Under the pieces are notes generated by a model that ran no database searches, was not told the DNA's origin, and saw nothing but the letters and a program-made list of their open reading frames with translations. Shown one piece after another: positions 30,936 to 40,700 of a stretch of DNA of 64,000 nt. Position 1 is the first letter of the stretch, and each line of letters opens with the position of its first letter. Source of the stretch: Phytophthora colocasiae (Eukaryota; Oomycota; Peronosporomycetes; Peronosporales; Peronosporaceae); assembly GCA_018806915.1 (NCBI GenBank), contig JAGKQI010000046.1:62001-126000 (forward strand). Reading direction: 5' to 3'. The position numbers were made by a program, and so were the translations under genes.

Positions 30936-33900
30936 ATGGGTGACGCTCCCGTGCCGTGGGTCTAGTCTCCTGCTACACATTTCGACGAAAGGTGATAACC
31001 TAACATTGCTTCAATTCATGCCATGGTGTAGTCGGGGTCCTCCCCCCAGAGGGCCCCCACCAGGGCAACCACCCGCAGGTTATCCACAAGCTAGAGGCCC
31101 ACCTCCAGGGTTTGCACCGCCAAGAGGTCCTCCACCAGGTACATTGCTTCCAACCGGGAATTTTGAAATGTTACCTGACACTTTTTCATCTTACAAAGGA
31201 GCCCCACCGGGTCGAGGCCCACCTCCAGGTAACTACAGCACTCCTGATCAATTGGAATGCACCGATATGCAAACTAATTGTCAACTTGCTGACTGGGTGA
31301 ATACCGGTAGGTGCCCCACCAGGCCGAGGGCCTCCACCCGGAGTGCCACCTGGGGCGCCACCAGGTTGGTCTTGTTCGTAAACTTTATCAATTGTTATTC
31401 ACCTCACTTGAAACTCAATGTTCAGGACGGGGACCTCCGCCAGGTGCGCCGCCTGGGGCTCCACCAGGTTAGACTGATGCTCGTCATGGAGGTAAATTTT
31501 ATCTGTTAATATTGTGACTTGCGTGAAACTTTACGTTCAGGACGTGGACCACCGCCTGGAGCACCACCAGGAGCACCACCAGGTAAATAAGCACAAACGG
31601 GTTTCATGAATTTTTTAACTGTTCTTTTACTCACCGGACGCTATGTTTACAGGACGAGGACCTCCACCCGGATCTCCACCAGGTCAATACTTCAACGCTT
31701 TCCCCTAATATCTCCTAGCTCACCTTACACTTTGTGTTTCTGAAGGCCAAGGTCCACCACCGGGTGCCCCACCAGGTGCGTTTGACTGCCTAACACTTCA
31801 TCGAAGCACGCTAACTTCGCATGCTGTGACTCGTTAGGAGCCCCACCAGGTTTGCATTATAAATTAGATACTTGTGGATTTCTTCCTTAACATTTGGACA
31901 CTTCAGGCCGAGGACCCCCTCCTGGTGCTCCACCTTCAGCGGTTCAAGGGCGAGGTCCACCTCCAGGTGCCCCACCGGGTAAGTGCGTACTGGTAATATT
32001 TCATTGCTCTACGAAACTAAGGCTTTTCTTGTCGGGCTTGCGATTCTTTAGGTGTCCCACCAGGTATACATTTCTCCCTCTGCTCTAGAATTCATCGCAA
32101 CTCATTTTGTATTTGATATTGGAATCGGGTGACTTTCAACACTTTAGGTGCGCCACCAGGTCAGTGCATGCTCACAAAATTTGTTTTGCTGCATTTCAAG
32201 TCGTCTTACAGCGTGTTAAATGCAGGGCGAGGACCACCTCCTGGAGCTCCACCAGCAAGTCCAGCACGAGGGCCACCGCCGGGTGCTCCACCAGGTGCAC
32301 CACCATCTTCACCTCTTGGCCGGGGTCCGCCTCCTGGTGCTCCACCCGGACAAAGACCCCCTGGAATGCCTCCAGGTGCAATGCCCCCAGGGTCGATGCC
32401 AGGTAACTTCGCATTGCTGCTAACCTGTTTTTATGAAAGACTTAAATCTCGTTTTGTCAACTGCCAGGTGGCCCACCTCGAGGCCCTCCTCCGGGGATGC
32501 CACCTCCAGGCTTTCGTGGCGCACCACCGGGAATGCCTCCTGGTCAACCCCCAGCAATGTCTCGCGGTCCACCACCAGGAATGCCACCACCAGGAATGCC
32601 TAGAGGGATGCCTCCTGGAATGGCTCCACCCAGCATTCCCCCAGGCGCTGGTCCACCGGGTATGCCACCTCGAGGGATACCAGGGGCACCTCGCGGACTG
32701 CCTGGAGCTCCACCTGGAATGCCACCGCGTCCAGGAATGCCACCATCGGGCGTGCCTCCTGGAATGCCTGGAGCTCCGCCGAGAGGGCCTCCTCCAGGTT
32801 TTCCACCAACAGCTCGGGGCCCGCCTGGAGCTCCAGGAATGCCACCTCCTCGAGCTCCACCGATGCCACCGGGTACAGCACCGAGCGAAGTTGTGCCAGT
32901 TATCGTCTCAGAACCCACACAAGGTACGATGAAAGTAAGCTGATAATTAGGTAGCTCGAGCTAACGCTTTGCTGTTGTGTAGATGGTGCTGCTCCACCTC
33001 GAGGCCCACCTGGAATCCCACCGCGTGGTCCTCCTGGTGCCCCGCCTCCAGGTATGATGCCGCGGGGTTTGCCTTCTCGTGGTCCACCCGGAGGTTTCCC
33101 ACCTACCGCTGCACCACCTGCAGGTGGCGCTTTTGCTTCTCGATTCGGTAAACTCGCTGTCAAGGTGCTACGTGCCTTCGACCTCAAGAAACTGGGAATG
33201 ATGGACACAGCAGACCCGTACGTGAAGCTCACAATCGGCACTCAGAATGTCCAAACCAAGGTACAAGAAGGCGGTGGCAAGACACCCGAGTTTAACGAGA
33301 ACTTCGAGTTTAACATCGCCACGGAGAAGGAGCTAGTGGTCGAGGTTTGGGACCAAGAGAAGGGTGGACAGGACAGGTTCATGGCTCAAGCCAAGGTGGA
33401 GATCGTTCCTTGGCTTTCCAAGGGTGGCTTCGAAGGTGACATTGAGCTGCACGATCGCGAGGGTAGCCCCGCAGGAAAATTGGCGGTTGTTGCCAAGTTC
33501 ACGAAGCCCGAAGCTGGAACTACAGGACCCGTGAAGTCCCCGCCCATGGCTCCCCCAATCCTTTCAGGTCCTGCTGTGGCCCCACTGCCACCTGGAGCTA
33601 ACGCGATTTCCGTTCCTGGAGTGCAGCCGTTGGCTCCATCGGAACCACCTCGAGATCCGAACGGTAAGTTCACGGACAAGGAAATTCTCGAAGCTTTTCA
33701 AGCTTTCGACCTCGATCACAACAATTATGTGGGTGCTGCTGAGATCCGCCACGTGCTGATCAATATTGGCGAAGCACCGACCGATGAAGAAGTGGATGAG
33801 ATGATCAAAATGGTCGATAAAGACGGTGATGGACAAGTAAGCTTCGACGAATTCTACGCAATGGTGACCAAGGGCAAGCAGCCTCCTCCTGGACTGGGCG

Positions 33901-34505
33901 CCACTGCAGCTTCACCCGAAAAGGCTGCAGGCGCAGGACCGGCAGGTGCAGCTTCAGGCGCTCAGGCTATTCAGCTACGTAACCAGCGCAAGGTTGCGTT
34001 GGAAGAATTCGCACGTGACAACGGAATTAAACCTGAGAGCGTCAAGAAAGCGTACAAGCGGTTCCAAGCCACAGACAAGGATGGATCGGGACAAATCGAC
34101 TATTCGGAGTTCTGCGAAGTGCTGCAGGTGGACCCATCGCCGCAGTGTGAGAAGGTTTTCCAGCTCTTCGACAACGATAAAACGGGTCGGATCGACGTTC
34201 GAGAGTTTATGATCGCGCTATCCAACTTCACGGGAGCAGAAAAGGAAGAGAAATTAAAGTTCGCGTTCCTCGTTTTTGACGAAGACGGGAACGGCGTGAT
34301 CACGCGGCAGGAACTCATGAAGATCCTCAAGGCCAACCACATGGCTTCCAACGAGTCGGAAGTCTCTCGAAAGGCAGACACGATCATGTCCCAAGGCGAT
34401 AAGGACGGCGATGGTGTTATCTCATTCGATGAGTTCTCAATTGTGAGCAAGAAGTTCCCCAACATTTTGTTCCCAGCCTACACACTCGGCACAGCAAAAG
34501 ATTGA
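30936..34505 (+). CDS. Pro/Gly-rich C2 and six-EF-hand calcium-binding protein, microexon gene
   Basis: Model: 30936-30955, 31032-31138, 31199-31228, 31311-31364, 31426-31467, 31541-31582, 31653-31682, 31746-31775, 31838-31849, 31907-31978, 32052-32063, 32148-32159, 32226-32402, 32468-32923, 32983-34505; 872 residues. From the third exon on, every exon starts G|Gx after CAG/TAG/AAG, ends CCx-G|GT, is phase 1 on both sides and (except the last) a multiple of three long, down to 12 nt. They encode [14 protein letters not shown] repeats (residues about 8-420). A C2 domain follows (about 421-540; [27 protein letters not shown]), then six EF-hand loops ([72 protein letters not shown]). Likely a calcium sensor that binds membranes. 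The start is uncertain: ATG 31018 in frame is an alternative. Confidence 0.8.
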
Positions 34506-34593
34506 TAGGATAGGCATCTACGTATACGCCCGACACAGCAAAAGACTAATAACATCAGTACCATGATAAACTGCTCGTTTCAACAGGTTCTCG

Positions 34594-35469
34594 TTAGTCA
34601 TTCTTGGTAGACTTTGCCGACTTTAAAGTGACGCTGAACACAATACTTGTTAGGATTCCAACAGCATGCCCGATCAAAGTGCCATACACACAAGTAAGTG
34701 GCCATTGCTACAATGAACGAAGCCCACATTTAAGTCAGTCATAACAAAGAGAGCAGAAGAAGTTATTGTTTTACCTGCCACGGACGATCCCAGTCTAGAG
34801 GAATAGGGAGAGCGCCAACGTATGCTCCAACCATAGCTCCAATGGACGAGCAAACGATATAAAGCTTCTGTGGGTCACTCACGCTGCACAACAAATAGTT
34901 AGCGCAATACACAAAGCACGAACGGACTTATCCTCACTACGCACCGGAGTTCCAGCAGTAGATCGAGCCATTCGCGTGGTGACACACCTAAATGTAGTGC
35001 CAAAGGAACCGTCACACAGCTCGAGAGCAACAGCGAGAGCAACAGTGTCTGCCTCCATAATCTGCATTAATGGAATGTGAACATGAGCTCAAAGTACTTT
35101 TGAGAGGCAAAATACACGCCACGTACTCGACAACAGGAGCTCCAAACAGCACGACAGTCACGTGGAACACCACGGATCCCAGTACCAGACCCAGAATTCC
35201 TTGGGCAATTTGTTTAAGCAGTGGCTGATCTGTAGATCGGAGAATTAACAGGTTCGATGCCAATAAAAGGACGGAAATGGTGACCACTACAGGCACGAGA
35301 CCATGGAGAACAGCTTCTTCGAGATGTTGGCCAAACCTTAAAAAAATACGTTAGAAAATGACAGTAAGGTGATGGCAGAGTATTTCGCTAGTACGTACAG
35401 CAGAACAGGGAGATAACGAGCCATGATACCGGGTAGTACGAGCTGCAGGACCTTAGGGAGCAAGGTCAT
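34594..35469 (-). CDS. PIGF: GPI ethanolamine-phosphate transferase subunit PIG-F
   Basis: Five exons read on the minus strand: 35399-35469, 35127-35336, 34945-35061, 34775-34883 and 34594-34707, all with GT-AG introns and frame kept; 206 residues against about 219 in human PIG-F. PIG-F is an ER multispanning membrane protein that stabilises PIG-O and PIG-G, which add ethanolamine phosphate to mannoses of the GPI anchor. Diagnostic stretches are VVFHVTVVLFGAPVVE and, near residue 155, GAYVGALPIPLDWDRPWQ, the family signature. Several hydrophobic segments lie in between. The order and spacing fit the family over the full length. The gene ends 88 bp from the C2/EF-hand gene, in convergent orientation. 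Confidence 0.9.
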
Positions 35470-35705
35470 GACGAGACGAGGCGACGATGTAGCGGTCAAG
35501 ATGAAGGTCTATACAAAACTAATGTATCCTAGTCCAGATATCCTACTCCTATCCCGAAAATCGATTATTATAATGGCTGTTTAGTCTGTAGATTCCTTCT
35601 GATTCGTTGAAAAGATGAGCAACTAAGGATATCTGCGTCCAACTTGAGCCTTATATTGGCTCTCCCACACCACCACGCAGTTTTTCCTGGAGGACGTCCC
35701 AGACG

Positions 35706-36248
35706 ATGGGATTCACGAACGAGAAGCGATACCCACCAGGATTCCGACCCGATGCAATGGAGGAGAAGACCCCCGCAATGATCTCCATGGCTGCATGGCC
35801 CACCAGCACCGCTGCCAACTTCTCTAGGCTTGCACAAGAGCCAGGAGTCAAGATGGTATTTAGCCAAGCTCTCCATGAATTCCCATAATTATCGAATAAC
35901 ATAGTGTATCATCAATTTCTTACGGACAGATTATGACACCTAAAGCTTATTACGCTACGCATGACACGATGCCGCCTCCACACCAAGGTTTGTCTAGGCA
36001 TCTCTACGTAAGAACTGTGAATGCAGACTAATTTGTTTGCAGTGATTGTCATGACGTCTACATATAATGGAATGAAAGAGCAATATCAAGCTGCAGACCG
36101 CAAAGTAACAAGGACATGAAAAATAGCTTTATCTTTACAAGTTTACTGACAAAAGTGTGTAAAATTTCAGGTTTCTGGCAAACGAGGGAACGCAGACCAG
36201 ATATTGTCAAGTCCTCGACCACCAAAGCACCATCGGCCATGTGCGTGA
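35706..36248 (+). CDS. Small four-exon protein, 115 aa
   Basis: Exons 35706-35855, 35930-35987, 36043-36104 and 36171-36248 join in frame through introns of 74, 55 and 66 nt with GTATTT, GTTTGT and GTAACA donors. The product contains MGFTNEKRYPPGFRPDAMEE, then ...KMIMTPKAYYATHDTMPPPHQ split over a junction, STYNGMKEQYQAADRK and a basic Pro/His-rich end. The open frame extends upstream of the ATG (PRSFSWRTSQT), so a further 5' exon is possible. The family is not recognised. The style (short, Pro/Tyr-rich, repeated Met) recalls small axonemal microtubule-binding proteins, but this is only an impression. Competing minus-strand frames (35651-35902, 36058-36240) do not join into a gene. Confidence 0.5.
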
Positions 36249-36378
36249 ACGCAACAAGTCAAGCCGTGACTGGGCTAGTAGGTGTGTAGAATGGAGACGC
36301 GAGCGAACCAGTAATTTATAGACGGTATGAACACAGAACTGGAGACATTCTCTTATGAAGCGGTAGGTCTGGAGGAAT

Positions 36379-37293
36379 TCAGTCGTCAACATTGCAGAGG
36401 GAGTCCAAAGCGTGCGGGGAGAGCAGGGTGTCGGTCCAACTGAGTAACTTGTTGATTTCTTCCTCGTCGACGGACTCGTCAAGGTCAGTAGCATCTCCAT
36501 CCGACGTTCGAGTTGACACGGCTACAGCTTGAATCGTATTTGACAGCTTTTCAATTGATTTACTGCACTGGTGAAGGGGTGGTAACGTCAATGAAGGAGA
36601 GAGTTTTGAGTGTGTATCCTGAGCGAGTATCACTGCAGCACTGGCAGGAACAGCAGAATGAATCGGTGGCAGCCTCATCACAACAGTTTCCTTAACTTCA
36701 GGTCCAGTTTCTTGAGGTTCTTGTTCAGGTTTATCACCACTGACGTCTCCAGCTTGTTTAATCCACGTCGCAAACATCTTTTTACGCTTCTGCACTTGTT
36801 GCAAAGCTGTCAATGGCGCTTTCTTTCCTTTCTTCTTTGGTCTCGGTGGTTTAAATGAGCCTCTTGACGGAATTTTATCGTGTGTTTCTTGGTTACTGTT
36901 ACCATTCGACTTGGAATGTCGACGAGTAACTTCCCCATTTTCCGTTGTACTAGCATTACTCGTTCTCGTCCTGACAGATGCAGTAGAAATATTCGATCGT
37001 GCCGATGCTGGTCGACTCGAGCATCTGCTGCTAGTTTCCGAGCTCAGACTACTCCGCGAACCCGTCGATCGGCCATTTCTCATCCCTGTACTAGACCCAC
37101 TCGTCCTTGTCTTCGCAGCTAGCAATAACGACGGCATTTTAGCCATCAGCGGCTGCATGAGCTCTCGAATGCAGTCATCGTCCCTTGGAGGCAGTTGACC
37201 TCGCAATTGAGCCTCAAATTCCTGACGCAGTCTCTGTATAGCATCGTCCTGGATCTTAGCAAGTCGATACTCCTGCCACGGTCCAATATACAT
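36379..37293 (-). CDS. Hypothetical Ser/Arg-rich protein, about 304 aa
   Basis: The open frame reaches 37326 but begins with GTG; the first ATG is at 37293 (MYIGPWQEYRLAKIQ). The first 60 residues are probably helical (IQRLRQEFEAQLRGQLPPRDDDC). Residues 60-130 are Ser/Arg/Thr-rich low complexity. A basic stretch (RPKKKGKKAPLTALQQVQKRKKMF) follows, and the C-terminus is acidic (DATDLDESVDEEEINKLLSWTDTLL). No domain is recognised. It lies head to head with PET117, 192 bp between start codons. Confidence 0.65.
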   Translation of the reverse strand: MYIGPWQEYRLAKIQDDAIQRLRQEFEAQLRGQLPPRDDDCIRELMQPLMAKMPSLLLAAKTRTSGSSTGMRNGRSTGSRSSLSSETSSRCSSRPASARSNISTASVRTRTSNASTTENGEVTRRHSKSNGNSNQETHDKIPSRGSFKPPRPKKKGKKAPLTALQQVQKRKKMFATWIKQAGDVSGDKPEQEPQETGPEVKETVVMRLPPIHSAVPASAAVILAQDTHSKLSPSLTLPPLHQCSKSIEKLSNTIQAVAVSTRTSDGDATDLDESVDEEEINKLLSWTDTLLSPHALDSLCNVDD

Positions 37294-37485
37294 GGCAGCA
37301 GCCTCCACTACAGCAAATGCGCACACTTCGCGTCGTTTCGAGCTATCAATACCGACAAGGTCTAATCATTCCGTGCCGCAATCGTACTTAACGTTTACGC
37401 TACATAGACGTTGGGTCAGACTTAGGTCAGGCTCAGGTCACCGCTCATTATTCGATCCGTTGAGAGGTAGACGAACGCGAACAGA

Positions 37486-37742
37486 ATGTCAGGACTCGTG
37501 CGGGTACTTAAGGACAAGGCGCCGGTGTTGGTGTTCAGCAGCTTGTGCGCGGGTGCAGCTTATGCTGTGTACTATGCGCACCACCAGCAGATCGCCGAGA
37601 AAAAGGTGCGTTTTGAGTCAAATTATCCGATGGTAATAGCATTTAATCCATGCTCTTGCTGCTACAGGTGATGCGTCAAGGTGTGATCAACGACATTAAG
37701 CGGGACAGACTTAAGCGACGGGAAATGCAGGAGAAGCAGTAG
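37486..37742 (+). CDS. PET117: PET117-like cytochrome c oxidase assembly protein
   Basis: Two exons, 37486-37605 and 37668-37742, with a 62-nt intron (GTGCGT...CTACAG); 64 residues. A single N-terminal transmembrane helix (VLVFSSLCAGAAYAVYYAHH) is followed by a basic helix with GVINDIKRDRLKRREM, matching the family pattern GVIRDIERQ-x-RKKEN. PET117 is a small mitochondrial inner-membrane protein needed for cytochrome oxidase assembly, working with COX15 in heme A synthesis. The short length fits. Its stop lies 42 bp from the end of the convergent neighbour. Confidence 0.75.
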
Positions 37743-37784
37743 ATAATGGAGCCAATGACCAACCATCCAGCGTCTCTATTGCAG

Positions 37785-40700
37785 CTATTGACCCGTACTC
37801 TGTACTGCTGCTTGGATCACTTGTAGGACGTTGCTACACCTCTCTCGGCCGATGTAGTCGTACTTCAGCAGCATCTCATCTGCCCAGTACTGGAAGAACG
37901 CATCCACTGCAGTAGAGTCCATTGTGAACGACGTTGCCTCATTATCATAACTGATGGCCCTGAGATTCTTTTGAAGTTCGTGTTTGATACGCTGGAGAAG
38001 GCCTTGAGACTCTGTTTCCAAGTGTGTTGGGATTTTGCACGCGTAGCAACATACCAAGATCTCCAGTGGGTACTGCAGTAAGCAACACACTTGATCCACG
38101 CTGCAGGCACGAAGCTGAGGTCTAGATAGGAATATCTCTAGCTCTGAGAAGAACAGATCAAGGTCCTGCACTTTACTGAAGCGCACGAAGTCAGAGGAGG
38201 CAGAGAGCTCAACCAGTTCCAACGTTGTCAGAGTACTGACCACCAGTTCCGTAGCTTGCTCGATCCCGGCCTGGTTCTCTGCTGTGTATTGATCCACAGC
38301 AAGGTTGATGGCCACGAAGATCAACTGATAAATCGTCGAAGGTTGAGGATGCCCAGCTGATAAACTTCGATCCGGAGTCAGTCCAAGACGCCGAAACAAC
38401 GCCACTTGCGAGGGTAGCAGAGCTAACAGTTGCAGCTCCTCCTGTCCTCGGGTGACGTTGGAAGTAATCCATGTAGTGAGCCACGCCTTCAGAAGGCTGC
38501 ATGTGTCTGCTTCGAACTCCAAGTGCAGATACAAGTCAGTCACGTAGCTAGTGAACATGCGTTCCCATCTTCTCATCGTTGTCGAGGCCTCCTCCAAGAA
38601 TGACTGCGAGTAAACCAGCGCAGCAGATAACCACTGGACAAAGGGCAGGAAGAGCTGAGTTAAAGGCTCCTCTACCCTTGCTTCTGCTTCGTGAGTGTCA
38701 GAGTTCCAGGCATTTGACAAAATCAATCGCAGAACAGAAGCAGTTTTCTCTCCGATAAGATGCTCTCGGATCCAGTATGCACCATCTTCGTCTATGGACA
38801 GTCTTGAACTTTTCAACCAATTCGCTAGACGTATGATCTCATTTCCTGCTTGGTCGCCTTCACGTTCGGCCTTTTGAGTGTCTGGATGCATTGATAGCAG
38901 CCGTAACATGTTCCCAACAACTATTCGCATTCTATCGCGAATGGCTATATCCACATCAGCGTAGGCACCAGCGCATCGGCTGGAGCACGCTACCAGAGCT
39001 GTGTTGAGCAATGCAGCTAGCCAGTAAGCCTCCTGAAACACCTGCTCTCGTGTTTGAACCATCTCTTCAAGACTAGTCAGCAATAGCTCCACACGCAGAG
39101 AACCTTCGCAAAAGCCTGTCTTCAAAATGGCCTCGAAAAAGTGAGGAAGCCATGTGACAGCAGATTGTTCACCAAAAAGCGCCATTGACCAGGATATCCC
39201 TCGTTCAAACATTGACGTCGACGTCGACAGAAGTTTCAAGGCGTTTTCTTGATAAATAATCGCTTTGGCGTGTCTGGTGTGGATCTGGAGCTGCTCGTCA
39301 TTTTCATCTTCCTGAACCAAAGCGGAACTCGAGAACTCTAGTCCACGAAGCGGGGAGCTTAAGGTTGCCACTGCAACTTCAGGTAGTAGCATCCGGTTAT
39401 TCTTTCGAGCAACCTTCGCTAGGTGGTTAAAAGCCTCAGAGAACCGGCACTTTACCATCGCCTTGGTCAGCAGAACTGTAAGAGTTTCCAGATCTGGAAA
39501 TGCTGCCGCTGATAGGTACAAGTGCAGCGCCATTTCAACGCGAACAGCTGAGGGTAAGGCTGATCTTGCTGCAGAATTTACAAAAGACTGACGTTCCGAC
39601 CTGTGTGGCCTTCCTGCTTCCTTCACAAACGCTTTCAAAGCGAAAACTAAGTGGGAATCGAGTGGGGTCATGAGCAGAAAGCGCATACTCTCAAATTCGC
39701 TCGGAAACCATCTTATCAGCCTGTTTCCCAATACAGACAGCTCTAACCGCGACTCCTTGCCAGCGAAAGCGGTACCATGCATCTCAACAAACGAAAACCA
39801 GCGCTCCAGCTGCTGCCTTAACTCATCCAGAGCCCCGATCTGGTCTTTGATCTGTCTTATCAACTGACGGGTCTGGGTCTGATCAGCGAACTTTACCGCG
39901 CGAAGGAAACGCTGAAGTATATCACTGGATGGTGTCAGTAGATGTTCATCAGCATCACCAGGGGATTTGGCACGCTCAGCGCCAGCTTTGACATCCGAGA
40001 GCACTTTGAACAGACTTCTTTCCAATGACTGCGGGCAATTTGGTGAATTTTGAAGAACCTCCGCTGCAAATATGAGCGCTTCACTCGACTCTTGGCACAC
40101 GACTTCATCTCTCTCGTAGCAGGATAGGAGTTGTGGGAGAATATCCAACTCGATCATCGCGCAAAAGCCCCATCTGTTGACTCTAGTTGGTGGGTCTTTC
40201 GTGTGGGTGCTCTGGTATGCGTCCCATGCCGCACTGAACCGTATCAAGCTCACAAGATATAGTGAAGTTGGCTCGCTTCCCATCAAAATGCTATTGGTAT
40301 CACTCACAAGAGCAGTAAACTGTTGCCGCCCAGTCTTGTGACCGTCGCGTGTTGATTTCAAGCACGAAACCAAAGCTGGAAAGAGCAAAAACTTCACTCC
40401 TCGTTGATAAACGTTCCCTGTTAAGCTTAAGCTTATGCTCACTCGCAACATCGCAGCAATAAGACTAGCAGTCCAGCCTTCTCCAAATGTTACCATCATT
40501 TTCGTGAGAACACCACGAACAGTAGAGCGATCCGTTTCCACACGTATGAGCTGATGCTGGATACTCCCACCACTCGATATAACCTCACCACCACTCATAA
40601 TGACTCTGTGCATGACGGCGAGGCAATAGCTCTTAAATGCTGGCAAGAAGTGGGGGTTGCGACGGGTAGCTATTGCATTTGTATCGAGACTCTGCAAACA

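Noticed and set aside
35651..35902. 83-codon minus-strand ORF
   Set aside because: It looks protein-like, but no exon connects to it and the plus-strand four-exon model explains the interval better.
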